A stretch of 64,000 nt of DNA from Janthinobacterium rivuli (GTDB lineage Bacteria; Pseudomonadota; Gammaproteobacteria; Burkholderiales; Burkholderiaceae_D). The translations under genes and the position numbers were made by a program. Where the stretch lies: contig NZ_CP121464.1 of the NCBI RefSeq assembly GCF_029690045.1, positions 1,054,001 to 1,118,000 on the forward strand, written 5' to 3'. The stretch's first letter is position 1, and each line of letters opens with the position of its first letter. The notes below the pieces were generated by a model. The model worked only from the letters and a program-made list of their open reading frames with translations, was not told the DNA's origin and made no database searches. This document shows positions 49,405-59,651 of the stretch, piece after piece.

Positions 49405-49552
49405 GTGCTTCATCCATTTAACGGTGAAGAACGAGAGTAGCATGCAAAAAATGTAACTTGCAAGGTGGAAATATCGTTTGGTCTATTGAAAAAAACAGCA
49501 TCTTCATGCAAGCTGGCCCGGTGGGCGCCGGCGGACGGCGCGGGAGAGCGCA

Positions 49553-49984
49553 ATGCGAACGATCGATCAGGCGATGCAGGACAAGGTACTGGCCGTGGCC
49601 CGCGCCGGTATGACCAGTGCCGAAGCCATCGGTTTCTTCCGCGTCAGCCTGGGGCTGTATTACCTGGCCGGCCTGATGACGGAGGAAGCGCTCGACTTCA
49701 AAGAGATCGACGCGAAATACAACCGTTTCATTTACCACTCGCTAGGTGGCGGGCACAGCATCGCCAGCGTGCTGCAATTCATGAGCGGCGAGAAAGTCTT
49801 GCGCGTGCTGCAATCGGAGCGTTTTCGCGCCGCGTTTGCCGAGTTCTGCCCGGACATCCCCGTCGACAGCATTTCTTTCCTGATTTCACTGAACCTGGGC
49901 GTGGCGAAAAGCCTGTCCGGCCTGGACGCCGTCGGCCCCGTGGTGGACTGGATCGAGCAGGAAAAAGCGCGCACAAGTCAATAA
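49553..49984 (+). CDS. Hypothetical protein
   Basis: A 143-residue soluble, probably helical protein (MRTIDQAMQDKVLAVARAGM). I do not recognise its family. There are no cysteine or histidine motifs, membrane segments or signal peptide; it ends in a charged EQEKARTSQ tail. Codon use resembles the neighbours. GGAGAG lies about eight bases upstream of the ATG, supporting expression. It stands alone between the divergent NatA-like gene and coq7. Confidence 0.7.
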   Translation: MRTIDQAMQDKVLAVARAGMTSAEAIGFFRVSLGLYYLAGLMTEEALDFKEIDAKYNRFIYHSLGGGHSIASVLQFMSGEKVLRVLQSERFRAAFAEFCPDIPVDSISFLISLNLGVAKSLSGLDAVGPVVDWIEQEKARTSQ

Positions 49985-50071
49985 AGCCCCGTTCACCCTG
50001 CGCGCGGCGTGGGGACTGCCGGCCCTGATCGTCCTATAATTCATGCTTTACTACTCATGAGCATAGCCACG

Positions 50072-50716
50072 ATGACCGCGAACCGCCATTTTGACCCCCT
50101 GGATCGTTTGATTGTTGGCGCCGACAAGGCCCTGCGCGTCATGGCGGGCGTGGCCTCGGCCTCGCGCCCCACGCCGGCCGCGCATGCGCCCGATGCGGAA
50201 CTGAGCCCGGCCGAACAGCGCCACAGCGCCGGCTTGATGCGCGTCAATCATGTGGGCGAAGTGTGCGCGCAAGCCCTGTACAACTCGCAGGCGCGCTATG
50301 CGCACAGCCCGGCCATCCGCGCCCAGTTCGACGAAGCGGGACGCGAAGAGGAAGATCATCTGGCCTGGACGGCGCAGCGCCTGACGGAGCTGGGCTCGCG
50401 TTTGAGCCTGCTCAATCCCCTGTGGTATGCGGGTTCGTTTGCGCTGGGCACCATCGCCGCGCGCATGGGCGACGGCCGCAGCCTGGGTTTCGTGGTGGAA
50501 ACGGAACGCCAGGTGGAAGCGCACCTAGCCAGCCACTTGCAGGAATTGCCGCCGCAGGATGCCAAGTCGCGCGCCATCGTGAAACAGATGGCCATCGACG
50601 AAGTGGAGCACGGCGCCGCCGCCCAGCGCCTGGGCGCCATCGATACGCCGGCACCGGTGAAGGCGTTGATGGGCTTGATGGGTAAAGTGATGACAAAAAC
50701 CGCGTATTACATCTGA
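50072..50716 (+). CDS. coq7: 2-nonaprenyl-3-methyl-6-methoxy-1,4-benzoquinol hydroxylase
   Basis: Di-iron hydroxylase of ubiquinone biosynthesis. The 214-residue protein has the duplicated ferritin-like motif: [12 protein letters not shown] near residue 55 and the first EExxH (EEDHL), then [10 protein letters not shown] and DEVEHGAAA. The start ATG is 50072 or 50057; both follow a TATAAT at 50035-50040. The stop is followed by the REP-like element C. Confidence 0.93.
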   Translation: MTANRHFDPLDRLIVGADKALRVMAGVASASRPTPAAHAPDAELSPAEQRHSAGLMRVNHVGEVCAQALYNSQARYAHSPAIRAQFDEAGREEEDHLAWTAQRLTELGSRLSLLNPLWYAGSFALGTIAARMGDGRSLGFVVETERQVEAHLASHLQELPPQDAKSRAIVKQMAIDEVEHGAAAQRLGAIDTPAPVKALMGLMGKVMTKTAYYI

Positions 50717-50725
50717 TATTTCTGC

Positions 50726-50832
50726 GTAGGTCGGGTAGGTCGGCTTAGCGCGCAGCGCGTAAGCCGACAACATTGTTGGCGCCGGTAGTGTCGTCGGATT
50801 ACGCGGGGCCTTGCCCCGCTAATCCGACCTAC
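50726..50832. repeat. REP/BIME-like element C
   Basis: Bounded by GTAGGTCGG ends, with the inner arm GTAGGTCGGCTTAGCG (50735-50750) and right arm CGCTAATCCGACCTAC (50817-50832). The left GTAGGTCGG is tandemly duplicated. The centre ACAACATTGTTGGCG (50767-50781) is identical to that of element B. The TAG read on the minus strand at 50829-50831 is the stop codon of the OsmC gene. Confidence 0.85.
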
Positions 50833-51251
50833 TCCTCGATGATTTCGAAGGAGTGGGTGATTTCCGCCGTTTTCGCCAGCATGATGGAAGCCGAGCAATA
50901 TTTGTCATGCGACAAAGCCACGGCCCGTTCCACGGCCGTCGGTTTCAGGGCCTTGCCCCGTACGGTGAAATGGAAGTGGATATTGGTAAACACTTTCGGG
51001 TCGGTGTCGGCGCGGTCGGCCTTCAGGGTCACTTCGCAGCCGCTGACGGCTTCGCGTCCGCGTTTCAGGATCAGCACCACGTCATAGGCGGTGCAGCCGC
51101 CCGTGCCCAGCAAGACCATTTCCATGGGGCGTGGCGCCAGGTTGTGGCCGCCGCCATCGGGCGCGCCATCCATGGTCACCAGGTGGCCGGAACCCGTTTC
51201 TGCCCGAAAACTCATGCCCGACGGGCCATTCCAGCTGACTTTGCATTCCAT
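50829..51251 (-). CDS. OsmC family protein (YhfA-like)
   Basis: A 140-residue OsmC/Ohr-superfamily protein. It carries the conserved reactive cysteines: one in GTGGCTAYDVVLIL near residue 53 and one in SHDKYCSASIMLAK near residue 118. Likely reduces organic hydroperoxides or disulfides with thiols. Its stop codon is provided by REP-like element C. Divergent from rplM. Confidence 0.9.
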   Translation of the reverse strand: MECKVSWNGPSGMSFRAETGSGHLVTMDGAPDGGGHNLAPRPMEMVLLGTGGCTAYDVVLILKRGREAVSGCEVTLKADRADTDPKVFTNIHFHFTVRGKALKPTAVERAVALSHDKYCSASIMLAKTAEITHSFEIIEE

Positions 51252-51345
51252 CGTACTCTCCGAAAATTGTAAGCGTTTTGTATTGTAATAGAGGAATGCC
51301 TATCCATGTGCCGGCCGCCGGGCCGCAGCCGGCCTCGATTGCGGC

Positions 51346-51375
51346 TTGACGCGGCAAGGCAAAGCCGCTTATACT
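51346..51375 (+). promoter_or_regulatory. Sigma70 promoter of rplM-rpsI
   Basis: TTGACG at 51346-51351 and TATACT at 51370-51375, separated by 18 bases, about 100 bases upstream of rplM. Strong match as expected for ribosomal protein genes. Confidence 0.75.
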
Positions 51376-51476
51376 TGTCGGCTTTCCGTTCGCTCAGGAA
51401 AAGTAAATAAGGCAGAGTCCGCATAGCAGCATCGGCGGAACCACCATTTGAGCGTGTAATCTATTAGGAAGTCAAC

Positions 51477-51905
51477 ATGAAAACATTTTCCGCTAAAGGA
51501 CATGAAGTCCAGCGCGATTGGTTCGTGGTTGACGCGACGGACAAAGTCCTCGGACGTGTTGCCAGCGAAGTGGCACTCCGACTGCGCGGCAAACACAAAC
51601 CAGAATTTACTCCTCACGTCGATACCGGCGACTTTATCGTCGTCATCAACGCAGGCAAACTGCGTGTGACCGGTACCAAAGCTACTGAGAAAATTTACTA
51701 CCGTCACTCTGGCTATCCAGGCGGCATCTACGAAACCAACTTCCAGAAAATGCAACAGCGTTTTCCAGGTCGCGCGCTTGAGAAAGCGGTCAAGGGCATG
51801 CTGCCTAAAGGCCCACTCGGCTACGCAATGATCAAGAAGCTGAAAGTGTACGCGGAAGGTTCCCATCCGCACGCTGCTCAGCAACCTAAAGCACTTGTTC
51901 TCTAA
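51477..51905 (+). CDS. rplM: 50S ribosomal protein L13
   Basis: A 142-residue protein with all landmarks of L13: [19 protein letters not shown] at the start, [24 protein letters not shown] in the middle and [13 protein letters not shown] segment [19 protein letters not shown]. First gene of the conserved rplM-rpsI operon. Start ATG follows TAGGAAG. Codon choice is less GC-extreme at wobble sites than neighbours, as expected for highly expressed genes. Confidence 0.99.
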   Translation: MKTFSAKGHEVQRDWFVVDATDKVLGRVASEVALRLRGKHKPEFTPHVDTGDFIVVINAGKLRVTGTKATEKIYYRHSGYPGGIYETNFQKMQQRFPGRALEKAVKGMLPKGPLGYAMIKKLKVYAEGSHPHAAQQPKALVL

Positions 51906-51914
51906 GGAACTGAC

Positions 51915-52307
51915 ATGATCGGTAATTACAATTATGGAACCGGCCGTCGCAAAAGTGCAGTGGCTCGGGTTTTTATCAAAGTTGGCACAGGCTTGATCGT
52001 TGTTAACGGCAAACCAGCAAACGAATACTTTTCGCGCGAAACGGGTCTGATGGTCATCCGTCAACCTCTGGAACTGACCGGCAATGTCGAGCGTTTCGAC
52101 ATCAAAGTCAACGTCCATGGCGGCGGTGAGTCGGGCCAGGCTGGTGCAGTTCGTCACGGCATCACCCGCGCTCTGATCGACTACGATGCAGCGTTGAAAC
52201 CGGAACTGGCGAAAGCCGGCTTCGTGACCCGCGATGCACGTGAAGTCGAGCGTAAAAAAGTTGGTCTGCGCAAAGCACGTCGCGCAAAGCAATTCTCGAA
52301 GCGTTAA
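51915..52307 (+). CDS. rpsI: 30S ribosomal protein S9
   Basis: A 130-residue S9 protein. [17 protein letters not shown] at the N-terminus, [20 protein letters not shown], and the C-terminal [17 protein letters not shown] that reaches the ribosomal P site are diagnostic. It starts 9 bases after rplM and is followed by a strong terminator. Confidence 0.99.
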   Translation: MIGNYNYGTGRRKSAVARVFIKVGTGLIVVNGKPANEYFSRETGLMVIRQPLELTGNVERFDIKVNVHGGGESGQAGAVRHGITRALIDYDAALKPELAKAGFVTRDAREVERKKVGLRKARRAKQFSKR

Positions 52308-52342
52308 TTTCTACGCTACAGCACCTTCCGGGGTGCTGGTCG

Positions 52343-52376
52343 AAAAGCCGCTGGACTTCGGTCCCGCGGCTTTTTT
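52343..52376 (+). terminator. Intrinsic terminator of rplM-rpsI
   Basis: AAGCCGC and GCGGCTT pair around GGAC-TTCG-GTCC, a UUCG tetraloop stem, followed by six T. A smaller CAGCACC/GGTGCTG hairpin precedes it. Confidence 0.95.
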
Positions 52377-52485
52377 GCATTTCAGCGGGATGCGCCGTTG
52401 CGCTGTAAAATACGCGAAAACCCGCAGGGGCAGCGTTTCCCTCATCTTTATGCAATCTTATGCAATCTATACACAAGGAAAGAAC

Positions 52486-53523
52486 ATGATCAAAGTTGGC
52501 ATCGTCGGCGGTACTGGATACACGGGCGTGGAATTGCTGCGCTTGCTCGCTACCCATCCAGATGTCGAGTTGACGGCGATTACCTCGCGCAAGGAAGATG
52601 GCTTGCCCGTTGCTGACATGTATCCTTCCCTGCGTGGCCATGTGAAACTGGCGTTTTCCTCGCCGGACAAGGCGAATCTGGAACAGTGCGACGTGGTCTT
52701 CTTTGCCACCCCGCATGGTGTTGCCATGGCGCAAGCACCAGCCCTGCTGGCCGCCGGCGTGAAAGTCATCGACCTGGCCGCCGACTTCCGCCTGAAAGAC
52801 CAGGCCAAGTTCGAGCAGTGGTACAAGATTCCCCATACGGCGCCAGAGTTGATCGAGCAAGCCGTGTACGGTTTGCCGGAGCTGAACCGCGAAGACATCA
52901 AGCAAGCCACGCTGATCGCCAACCCCGGTTGCTACCCGACCACCATGCAGCTGGGCTTTTATCCGTTGCTCAAGGCTGGCCTGGTCAACGCGGGCAGCCT
53001 GATCGCCGACTGCAAGTCGGGCGTGTCCGGCGCCGGCCGCAAGGCGGAAATCGGCATCCTGTTCTCGGAAAGCAGTGACAGCTTCAAGGCCTATGGCGTG
53101 GCCGGCCACCGCCACCTGCCGGAAACGACGGCGCAATTGCAGCGCTTCACGGACGAGAAAGTGGCGCTGACCTTCACGCCGCACCTGGTGCCGATGATAC
53201 GCGGCATGCACTCGACCCTGTACGCGCAGCTGAACAAGGATGTCAGCAATGAGGAATTGCAAGCCTTGTTCGAAGAGCAATACAAGGATGAGCCTTTCGT
53301 CGACGTGATGCCGTTCGGCTCGCACCCGGAAACACGCTCCACGCGCGGCTCGAACATGTTGCGCCTGGCCTTGCACCGTCCTGAGGGCGGCAATACCGTC
53401 ATCGTGCTGGTGGTGCAGGACAATCTGGTCAAGGGCGCGTCGGGCCAGGCCGTGCAGTGCATGAACTTGATGTTCGGCTTGAAAGAAACGGCCGGTTTGC
53501 AACACATCGCCGTGATGCCGTAA
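52486..53523 (+). CDS. argC: N-acetyl-gamma-glutamyl-phosphate reductase
   Basis: Third step of arginine biosynthesis, reducing N-acetylglutamyl phosphate with NADPH. The 345-residue protein has the Rossmann motif [19 protein letters not shown] at the N-terminus and the catalytic cysteine in ANPGCYPTT near residue 147, then GHRHLPE. ATG 52486 has AAGGAAAG upstream; longer upstream starts run through rpsI and are rejected. A tandem TTATGCAATC direct repeat lies just before the RBS. Confidence 0.97.
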   Translation: MIKVGIVGGTGYTGVELLRLLATHPDVELTAITSRKEDGLPVADMYPSLRGHVKLAFSSPDKANLEQCDVVFFATPHGVAMAQAPALLAAGVKVIDLAADFRLKDQAKFEQWYKIPHTAPELIEQAVYGLPELNREDIKQATLIANPGCYPTTMQLGFYPLLKAGLVNAGSLIADCKSGVSGAGRKAEIGILFSESSDSFKAYGVAGHRHLPETTAQLQRFTDEKVALTFTPHLVPMIRGMHSTLYAQLNKDVSNEELQALFEEQYKDEPFVDVMPFGSHPETRSTRGSNMLRLALHRPEGGNTVIVLVVQDNLVKGASGQAVQCMNLMFGLKETAGLQHIAVMP

Positions 53524-53613
53524 CGATAGGCGACGGTGCTTGCGCGGGTCCGGCGCCTTTTTGCCGGACCTGTGATAAATTGGACTGCCACGTACCCCGA
53601 CAGGATAACGTTC

Positions 53614-54003
53614 ATGTTCGAGCGCAACGCGAAAAACCCCATCGACACCTTGATCGGCGCTGCCACGCGGATCGAGGGCGACTTGCTGTTTTGCGGCGGC
53701 TTGCGCATCGACGGCCATGTGCGCGGCAATGTCACGGGCGAGCCGGGCGAGCCCACGTACGTGGTGCTGGGCGAGGCGGGCCGCATCGATGGCGAAGTGC
53801 GCTGCTCGAGCCTGGTCGTCAGCGGCGAGATCAATGGTCCCGTGTATGTGTCCGAAATGCTTGAAATCCAGCCAAAAGCCCGCATTGTAGGAGAGGTCTA
53901 TTACAAGGTGCTGGAAATGCACAGCGGCGCCTTGGTGCAAGGCAAGCTCAGCCGGCACGACAGCGCCGACCCCGTGCTGCACCTGGCCGTATCGGAAATG
54001 TGA
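53614..54003 (+). CDS. Bactofilin (polymer-forming cytoskeletal protein)
   Basis: A 129-residue bactofilin: a short N-terminus (MFERNAKNPIDTLIGA) and a right-handed beta-helical core with repeated hydrophobic turns (IEGDLLFCGGLRIDGHVRGNV). Bactofilins form nucleotide-free filaments acting in cell shape and wall enzyme localisation. ATG 53614 is preceded by AGGATAA. It lies between argC and erpA. A GGTCCGGC/GCCGGACC hairpin (53547-53570) separates it from argC. Confidence 0.92.
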   Translation: MFERNAKNPIDTLIGAATRIEGDLLFCGGLRIDGHVRGNVTGEPGEPTYVVLGEAGRIDGEVRCSSLVVSGEINGPVYVSEMLEIQPKARIVGEVYYKVLEMHSGALVQGKLSRHDSADPVLHLAVSEM

Positions 54004-54101
54004 GCAGGAACAACACCGTCCAGCCGCGTCAGCGGCGGCCGCAGCGCGAGTTGCGCCAACAGTCTATAATGACTTAATGTTTTCTAGTAGGAGTGCCTGA
54101 T

Positions 54102-54464
54102 ATGAATGCCGTCGCTGAAATGCAAGATGTGATCCCTTCCCCTATTATCTTTACCGATAGCGCCGCTGAAAAAGTCGCGCAGCTGATCGAAGAAGAAGGC
54201 AATCCCGACCTGAAATTGCGCGTATTCGTGCAGGGGGGCGGCTGCTCCGGCTTCCAGTATGGCTTCACCTTCGATGAAATCGTCAACGAAGATGACACCA
54301 CCATGGTCAAGAACGGGGTCCAGCTGTTGATCGATTCCATGAGCTACCAGTACCTGGTCGGCGCGGAAATCGACTACAAGGATGACCTGGAAGGCGCGCA
54401 GTTCGTGATCAAGAATCCGACAGCCACGTCGACCTGCGGTTGCGGTTCGTCTTTCTCCGTTTAA
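54102..54464 (+). CDS. erpA: Iron-sulfur cluster insertion protein ErpA
   Basis: A-type Fe-S carrier of 120 residues with three cluster-binding cysteines: one in [11 protein letters not shown] and two in the C-terminal [11 protein letters not shown]. It delivers clusters to isoprenoid and respiratory enzymes. ATG 54102 has TAGGAG eight bases upstream; the GTG at 54093 is less likely. TATAAT at 54065-54070 lies upstream. Confidence 0.96.
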   Translation: MNAVAEMQDVIPSPIIFTDSAAEKVAQLIEEEGNPDLKLRVFVQGGGCSGFQYGFTFDEIVNEDDTTMVKNGVQLLIDSMSYQYLVGAEIDYKDDLEGAQFVIKNPTATSTCGCGSSFSV

Positions 54465-54485
54465 GTACTAAACGGGGCAAGCAAG

Positions 54486-54514
54486 AAAATAGCGGATCAT
54501 CGATCCGCTATTTG
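54486..54514. terminator. Bidirectional terminator erpA / anmK
   Basis: AAATAGCGGATC (54487-54498) pairs perfectly with GATCCGCTATTT (54502-54513) around ATC, 22 bases after erpA. T-rich sequence follows. Confidence 0.85.
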
Positions 54515-54529
54515 TGTTTCTACATCTGC

Positions 54530-55624
54530 TCAACGCGGATACAGCGCACCCAGCACGCGTAAGCCCGCCGCGCCCGTCACTGCCGGCAAGTTGCCCGGCT
54601 TGCGCTGCGTAAAACGCCAGGCCAGCCACGCAAAGGCCAGCGCCTCGACCTGGCTGGGCGCCACGCCCAGCGCTTCGGTCGACTCCACCGCCATGCCCGG
54701 CAATGCACGGGCCAGCGCCGCCATCAGGCTGGCGTTTTGCGCGCCGCCGCCACATACATAGAGCGTTTCCGCCTGTGCACCGTCGCGCAGGATGGCGTGC
54801 GCCAGGCTGGCGGCCGTCAGCTGCGTCAGGGTCGCCTGCACGTCGGCAGGCTTGACCTGCGGGTAGTTGCTCAGCTTGTCCTGCAACCAGTCGGCATGGA
54901 ACAGGTCGCGTCCCGTGCTTTTCGGCGCCGGCAAGTCAAAATACGGGTCGTTGAGCAATTCCGCCAGCAGGGCGGGAATGACCTGGCCTGTCGCTGCCCA
55001 GGCGCCGTCGGCGTCGTAAGGCTGGCCCAGGTGTTGCAAAACCCAGCCATCCATCAGCGCATTGCCGGGCCCCGTGTCGTAGCCCGTCACCGTGCCGTCC
55101 GCGTGCAGCACGCTGATATTGCTGATGCCGCCGATATTGGCCAGCACGCGCGTGTGGCCTGGCACATTGAAAATGGCCTGGTGAAAAGCGGGCACCAGCG
55201 GCGCACCCTGGCCGCCGGCCGCCACGTCGCGGCTGCGCAAGTCGGCGATGACGTCGATGCCCGTCAGTTCGGCCAGCAGGGCCGGGTTGTTCAGCTGGCG
55301 CGTAAAGCCCAGCTCGGGGCGGTGGCGGATGGTCTGGCCATGTGCGCCGATGGCGGCGACGGCGTCCGGGCCGATCCCCGCGTTGCTCAGGAGCATGGCG
55401 ACGCAATCCGCGTAATGGCGCACGAGTTGATTTGCCGCCAGCGCTTCGCGTTCGATTTCATTCTGGCCGGCACTTTGCAACGCCATCAGGTCGGCGCGCA
55501 GGCTGGCGGGGAAGGGAATGTACGCGTCGCCCAGGCTGCGCGTGCCGCCATCGTCGGAAAAGTCGACCAGCGCGCCGTCGACGCCATCGAGGCTGGTGCC
55601 CGACATTAAACCGATATACAGCAT
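54530..55624 (-). CDS. anmK: Anhydro-N-acetylmuramic acid kinase
   Basis: Recycles cell-wall 1,6-anhydro-MurNAc by cleaving the anhydro ring and phosphorylating to MurNAc-6-P. The 364-residue ASKHA-fold enzyme begins [22 protein letters not shown] (split motif GTSLDGVD). It also has [21 protein letters not shown] and [15 protein letters not shown] 55624 fixes the typical N-terminus. It is just downstream of the M23 endopeptidase gene on the same strand, a functional pairing. Confidence 0.95.
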   Translation of the reverse strand: MLYIGLMSGTSLDGVDGALVDFSDDGGTRSLGDAYIPFPASLRADLMALQSAGQNEIEREALAANQLVRHYADCVAMLLSNAGIGPDAVAAIGAHGQTIRHRPELGFTRQLNNPALLAELTGIDVIADLRSRDVAAGGQGAPLVPAFHQAIFNVPGHTRVLANIGGISNISVLHADGTVTGYDTGPGNALMDGWVLQHLGQPYDADGAWAATGQVIPALLAELLNDPYFDLPAPKSTGRDLFHADWLQDKLSNYPQVKPADVQATLTQLTAASLAHAILRDGAQAETLYVCGGGAQNASLMAALARALPGMAVESTEALGVAPSQVEALAFAWLAWRFTQRKPGNLPAVTGAAGLRVLGALYPR

Positions 55625-55702
55625 GGAGTGTTCCTTGAGTGCGTCAGTGATGGATGCATTGTGCCGTATTTGTGCCGCACGCAAAAGCGCGCGGGAAAAA
55701 AA

Positions 55703-55739
55703 CAAAGGCACCGGCCATTTGCATGGGCGGTGCCTTTAT
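55703..55739 (-). terminator. Hairpin between anmK and M23 genes
   Basis: AAAGGCACCG (55704-55713) pairs with CGGTGCCTTT (55728-55737), with inner GCCAT/ATGG pairing. On the minus strand it ends in a T-rich run after the M23 gene stop, so it may end that transcript before anmK. Confidence 0.8.
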
Positions 55740-55762
55740 ATGTTGCCCGAAGGCGGTATTGC

Positions 55763-57130
55763 TTAGCGCGAAGCCAGTGCCGTGTCGTTCGGACGCAGCA
55801 GGGTGAAGCGGTGCATCATGTCAGCCGACACCATGCGGAAGCGGCTCAGCTCAGCGGCCGTCAATGGCGCCTGGGCTTGTACGTTCAGCTTGCTTGGGTC
55901 TTGTGCCACGCCGCCAACGCGGAATTCATAGTGCAAATGGGCGCCCGTCGACCAGCCGGTGGTGCCGACGTAGCCGATCACATCGCCCTGGCTGACTTTT
56001 TGACCTTTTTTCAGGCCCGAAGCGAAGCGGCTCATGTGTGCGTAGGCGGTGGAGTAGTTGGCCCAGTGTTTCAGGACAACAACATTGCCATAGCCGTTTT
56101 GGCTGCCGACGGAATCGACCACGCCGTCGCCCGAAGCGCGGATAGGGGTGCCCGTTGCTGCAGCGAAATCGATGCCCTTGTGCGCTTTCCAGTTGCCGGA
56201 AATCGGGTGCACGCGCATGGAGAAGCCGGACGAGATGCGGGAGAATTCGAGGGGGGATTTCAGGAAGGCTTTTTTGAGGGACTTGCCGTCGAAACTGTAG
56301 TAACCGCCGCCTTGCTTGCTGGCTGGGTCTTCGAACCAAACGGACTGGTAAGTCGTGCCGCGGTTGGTGAATTCACCGGCCAGGATGCGGCCCGCTCGGA
56401 CAAATTCGCCATCTTGCCAGAATGTTTCGTAGACGACATTGAACGAGTCGCCGCGTTTCAGGTCGGAGCGGAAATCGATATTGGTGGAGAACATTTCCAC
56501 GATTTGCGCGGAAATCGAGTCTGGCAGGCGCGTGCCGTCCAGGCTGGAGTCGGTGGCAGCGAACAGGGTGGAAGTAATCTTGCGCGCGTGCATTTCAACG
56601 CGGCGCTCCAGCTGGGCTGCCACTTCCGTGGCCACGAACTTGTCGCCCTTGCGGGTGATCAGGATGTTCTTGACCGATTTGTCCGTGCCATCGACGAGGG
56701 TGGCGCGCATCCAGTTGAGGTCGCCGTTTTCGGTGGTTTGCGCTTGTACGCGCTTGCCCGATTTCAGCAACATCACGCCGCGCGCGATCTTGTCGGTTTT
56801 GATGAAATTGGCGGCCACAGGATCATCCACGCCGAGACGGGTCAGCAAGGTGGCGAGGGTATCGCCAGCGCGGACTTTTTCTTCGTGGGTGAAATTCTGG
56901 TCTACCTGTTCCATCGCGGAAATTTGCGAGGCGAGATCAGGCATTTCCAGGTTCTGGGCGATGGACGTGACCGGCAAGTCCGATGCGTCGGGCGCCATGG
57001 GCGACACAGCGACCGCGCCGAAGGCGGCCACGGCGAGCAGCACCGCGGACGCACCAATAATGCGTGCCTTGCGGGTCGTCGTCAGCTGTGTGTACAAGCG
57101 TGAGCCTGTGATTTTATGTATAGGGTTCAT
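55763..57130 (-). CDS. M23 family metallopeptidase, MepM-like
   Basis: A 455-residue peptidoglycan endopeptidase: an N-terminal membrane anchor (about 24-44), an LysM/OapA-like N-domain (about 75-220) and the C-terminal LytM domain (about 305-400). Zinc ligands are seen in SGNWKAHKGIDFAA (HxxxD) and GAHLHYEFR (HxH). It probably cleaves D-Ala-mDAP crosslinks to allow insertion of new glycan. Divergent from tyrS. Confidence 0.93.
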   Translation of the reverse strand: MNPIHKITGSRLYTQLTTTRKARIIGASAVLLAVAAFGAVAVSPMAPDASDLPVTSIAQNLEMPDLASQISAMEQVDQNFTHEEKVRAGDTLATLLTRLGVDDPVAANFIKTDKIARGVMLLKSGKRVQAQTTENGDLNWMRATLVDGTDKSVKNILITRKGDKFVATEVAAQLERRVEMHARKITSTLFAATDSSLDGTRLPDSISAQIVEMFSTNIDFRSDLKRGDSFNVVYETFWQDGEFVRAGRILAGEFTNRGTTYQSVWFEDPASKQGGGYYSFDGKSLKKAFLKSPLEFSRISSGFSMRVHPISGNWKAHKGIDFAAATGTPIRASGDGVVDSVGSQNGYGNVVVLKHWANYSTAYAHMSRFASGLKKGQKVSQGDVIGYVGTTGWSTGAHLHYEFRVGGVAQDPSKLNVQAQAPLTAAELSRFRMVSADMMHRFTLLRPNDTALASR

Positions 57131-57284
57131 GCAATCAGTTAAAATTTGCCCTTGAACGATTCGTGAACTAGTGCTCTTTGTTATTGTTATTTTGGTTCGT
57201 TTTCATACGGCAAGATTGATGGGATCGAGCATTATAGCAAACTCCGCAAACCTACTACCATTTTGAGATCTACAGTCAAATTTT

Positions 57285-58550
57285 ATGGAAATCAACACCA
57301 CCGCATCGCCTACAAAGGCTAACGCCGCTCAGACCGCGCTTGTGCTGTCGGACAGAGTACAAGAAGCCCTCGCGATTACCAAGCGTGGCGTCGACGAACT
57401 CTTGATCGAAAGCGAATTTGCGCAAAAATTAGCCCGCTCCGAGAAAACCGGTGTTCCACTGCGCATTAAACTGGGCCTGGACCCGACTGCACCCGACTTG
57501 CATCTGGGCCACACTGTCGTGCTGAACAAGATGCGCCAGCTGCAAAACCTCGGCCATCAAGTCATTTTCCTCATTGGCGACTTCACGTCCATGATCGGCG
57601 ACCCTTCGGGCCGCAACGTCACGCGCCCGCCGTTGACCAAGGAACAGATCGAGATTAACGCGATGACGTATTTCGCGCAAGCATCTTTAGTGCTGGACGC
57701 CAGCAAGACGGAAATCCGCTATAACTCCGAGTGGTGCGATCCGCTGGGCGCGCGCGGCATCATCCAGCTCGCTTCCCACTACACGGTGGCGCGCATGATC
57801 GAGCGCGACGACTTCACCAAGCGCTTCCAGGGCGGCATTCCTATTTCCGTCCATGAATTCCTGTACCCGCTGATGCAAGGTTACGACTCGGTGGCCCTGA
57901 AATCGGACCTGGAACTGGGCGGCACGGACCAGAAGTTCAACCTGCTGGTGGGCCGCGAACTGCAAAAGCAGTATGGACAGGAGCAGCAGTGTATTTTGAC
58001 CATGCCGCTGCTGGAAGGTTTGGACGGCGTGGAAAAAATGTCCAAGTCGAAGAATAACTACATCGGCATCACGGAACCGGGCAACACCATGTTCGCCAAG
58101 CTGATGAGCATTTCTGACGTCATGATGTGGCGCTACTACGAGCTGCTGTCGTGGCGCTCGATCGCCGAACTGGCCCAGCTGAAGCGCGAAGTCGAGGAAG
58201 GCCGCAATCCGCGCGATGCCAAGGTTGCGCTGGCGCAAGAGATCGTCGCCCGCTTCCACTCGCAGCAGGCGGCCGAAGATGCGCTGGCCGACTTCGTCAA
58301 CCGCTCGAAGGGCGGCATCCCCGACGATATCCCGGAAGTGAGCCTCGCTGGCGCCCCGCTGGGCATCCCGCAATTGCTCAAGCAAGCCGGTCTGTGCCCA
58401 TCCACGTCGGAAGCCATGCGCAAGATCGACCAGGGCGGCGTGCGCATCGACGGCACCGTCATCAGCGACAAGGGCTTGCAAGTGGAAGCCGGTCAGTTTG
58501 TGTTGCAAGTTGGCAAGCGCAGCTTTGCGCGCGTTACCTTGACGGCATGA
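57285..58550 (+). CDS. tyrS: Tyrosine--tRNA ligase
   Basis: Charges tRNA-Tyr. The 421-residue class I enzyme has the HIGH motif as HLGH in [14 protein letters not shown] (near residue 73), the KMSKS loop in [11 protein letters not shown] (near residue 252) and a C-terminal S4 RNA-binding domain ([14 protein letters not shown]). Its TGA overlaps the dtd start by four bases (ATGA). Confidence 0.98.
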   Translation: MEINTTASPTKANAAQTALVLSDRVQEALAITKRGVDELLIESEFAQKLARSEKTGVPLRIKLGLDPTAPDLHLGHTVVLNKMRQLQNLGHQVIFLIGDFTSMIGDPSGRNVTRPPLTKEQIEINAMTYFAQASLVLDASKTEIRYNSEWCDPLGARGIIQLASHYTVARMIERDDFTKRFQGGIPISVHEFLYPLMQGYDSVALKSDLELGGTDQKFNLLVGRELQKQYGQEQQCILTMPLLEGLDGVEKMSKSKNNYIGITEPGNTMFAKLMSISDVMMWRYYELLSWRSIAELAQLKREVEEGRNPRDAKVALAQEIVARFHSQQAAEDALADFVNRSKGGIPDDIPEVSLAGAPLGIPQLLKQAGLCPSTSEAMRKIDQGGVRIDGTVISDKGLQVEAGQFVLQVGKRSFARVTLTA

Positions 58551-58996
58551 TCGCGCTGCTGCAGCGCGTTACCCAGGCGAAGGTCGATGTTGCCGGCGCC
58601 ACCATCGGCGCCATCGACGCCGGCCTGATGGTGCTCGTGTGTGCGGAGCGGGGCGATACGGAGAAGGAAGCGGACGCCTTGCTGAGCAAGCTGCTCGGTT
58701 ACCGCGTGTTTGCCGACGAGGCGGGCAAGATGAACCGCAGCGTGACGGACGTGGCCGGCGGCTTGCTGCTGGTGCCGCAGTTTACGCTGGCGGCCGACAC
58801 CAAGTCCGGCACGCGCCCGTCGTTTACGCCGGCCGCCGCGCCGCAGGACGGCTTGCGCCTGTTCACGCATTTCGTGGACCAGGCGCGCAGCCGCCATGCG
58901 ACCGTGCAAACGGGGCAGTTCGGTGCCGACATGCAAGTGTCGCTGACGAACGACGGTCCGGTGACCTTCTGGCTGCAAGTGAACGCAAAGCAATAA
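58547..58996 (+). CDS. dtd: D-aminoacyl-tRNA deacylase
   Basis: Removes mischarged D-amino acids (and glycine) from tRNA. The 149-residue enzyme has the motif [11 protein letters not shown] (usual SQFTL, here with Pro) and the cross-subunit GPVTFWLQ near the C-terminus. It is coupled to tyrS by an ATGA overlap; the pairing makes sense because TyrS can charge D-Tyr. Confidence 0.96.
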   Translation: MIALLQRVTQAKVDVAGATIGAIDAGLMVLVCAERGDTEKEADALLSKLLGYRVFADEAGKMNRSVTDVAGGLLLVPQFTLAADTKSGTRPSFTPAAAPQDGLRLFTHFVDQARSRHATVQTGQFGADMQVSLTNDGPVTFWLQVNAKQ

Positions 58997-59015
58997 CTAT
59001 AAAGAGGAGCAAGCG

Positions 59016-59648
59016 ATGAAATTGTGGAGCGAGACGTTTCGTGATGGCGGCCTGATGCCGGCCGACTATGCTTTTGCCGAGATCGATCCGGCCAGCCGCG
59101 TGCGCCTCGCCGGCAACCGCAATCCCCATCTGGCCTGGGACGAGGTGCCCAACGGCACCGAGTCGCTGGCCCTGTTCTGCATCGACCCTGATGCGCCGCA
59201 AGACGCCAGCCTGGCCAATGTTGAAGACCAGGCCCTGTCGCTGACGGCGCTGCGCGGCGATTTTTATCATTGGAGCTTGCTCGATATTCCCCTGGCCATG
59301 CGCGCGATTGCCGCCGGAGAGTTTTCCAGCGGCATCACGCCGCGTGGAAAGGTTGCGAGTTCTGGCCTGCGCCAGGGCCTCAACGATTACACGGGCTGGT
59401 TTGCCGGCGATGCCGCCATGGCTGGCGATTATTACGGCTATGATGGCCCGTGCCCGCCGTGGAATGACGAGCGCATCCACCACTATATCTTCCGCCTGTA
59501 TGCGCTCGACGTGCCGCGTCTGGCCTTGCCCGAGCGTTTTACAGGGCAGCAAGCGCATGCCGCCCTGTACGGCCACATCCTCGACGAAGCCCAGCTCGTC
59601 GTCGCCTATTCGCTCAATCCCGAGTTGGCAATTACCCTGAAGAAATAA
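59016..59648 (+). CDS. YbhB/YbcL family Raf kinase inhibitor-like protein
   Basis: A 210-residue PEBP-like protein. The conserved anion-binding pocket segments are NRNPHLAWDEVPNGTESLALFCIDPDAP, YHWSLLDIP and YDGPCPPWNDERIHHYIFRLYALD. No signal peptide. Bacterial members have unclear function. AAAGAGGAG precedes the start. It is 19 bases after dtd and 3 bases before the phosphatase gene, so one operon is likely. Confidence 0.9.
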   Translation: MKLWSETFRDGGLMPADYAFAEIDPASRVRLAGNRNPHLAWDEVPNGTESLALFCIDPDAPQDASLANVEDQALSLTALRGDFYHWSLLDIPLAMRAIAAGEFSSGITPRGKVASSGLRQGLNDYTGWFAGDAAMAGDYYGYDGPCPPWNDERIHHYIFRLYALDVPRLALPERFTGQQAHAALYGHILDEAQLVVAYSLNPELAITLKK

Positions 59649-59651
59649 AGC

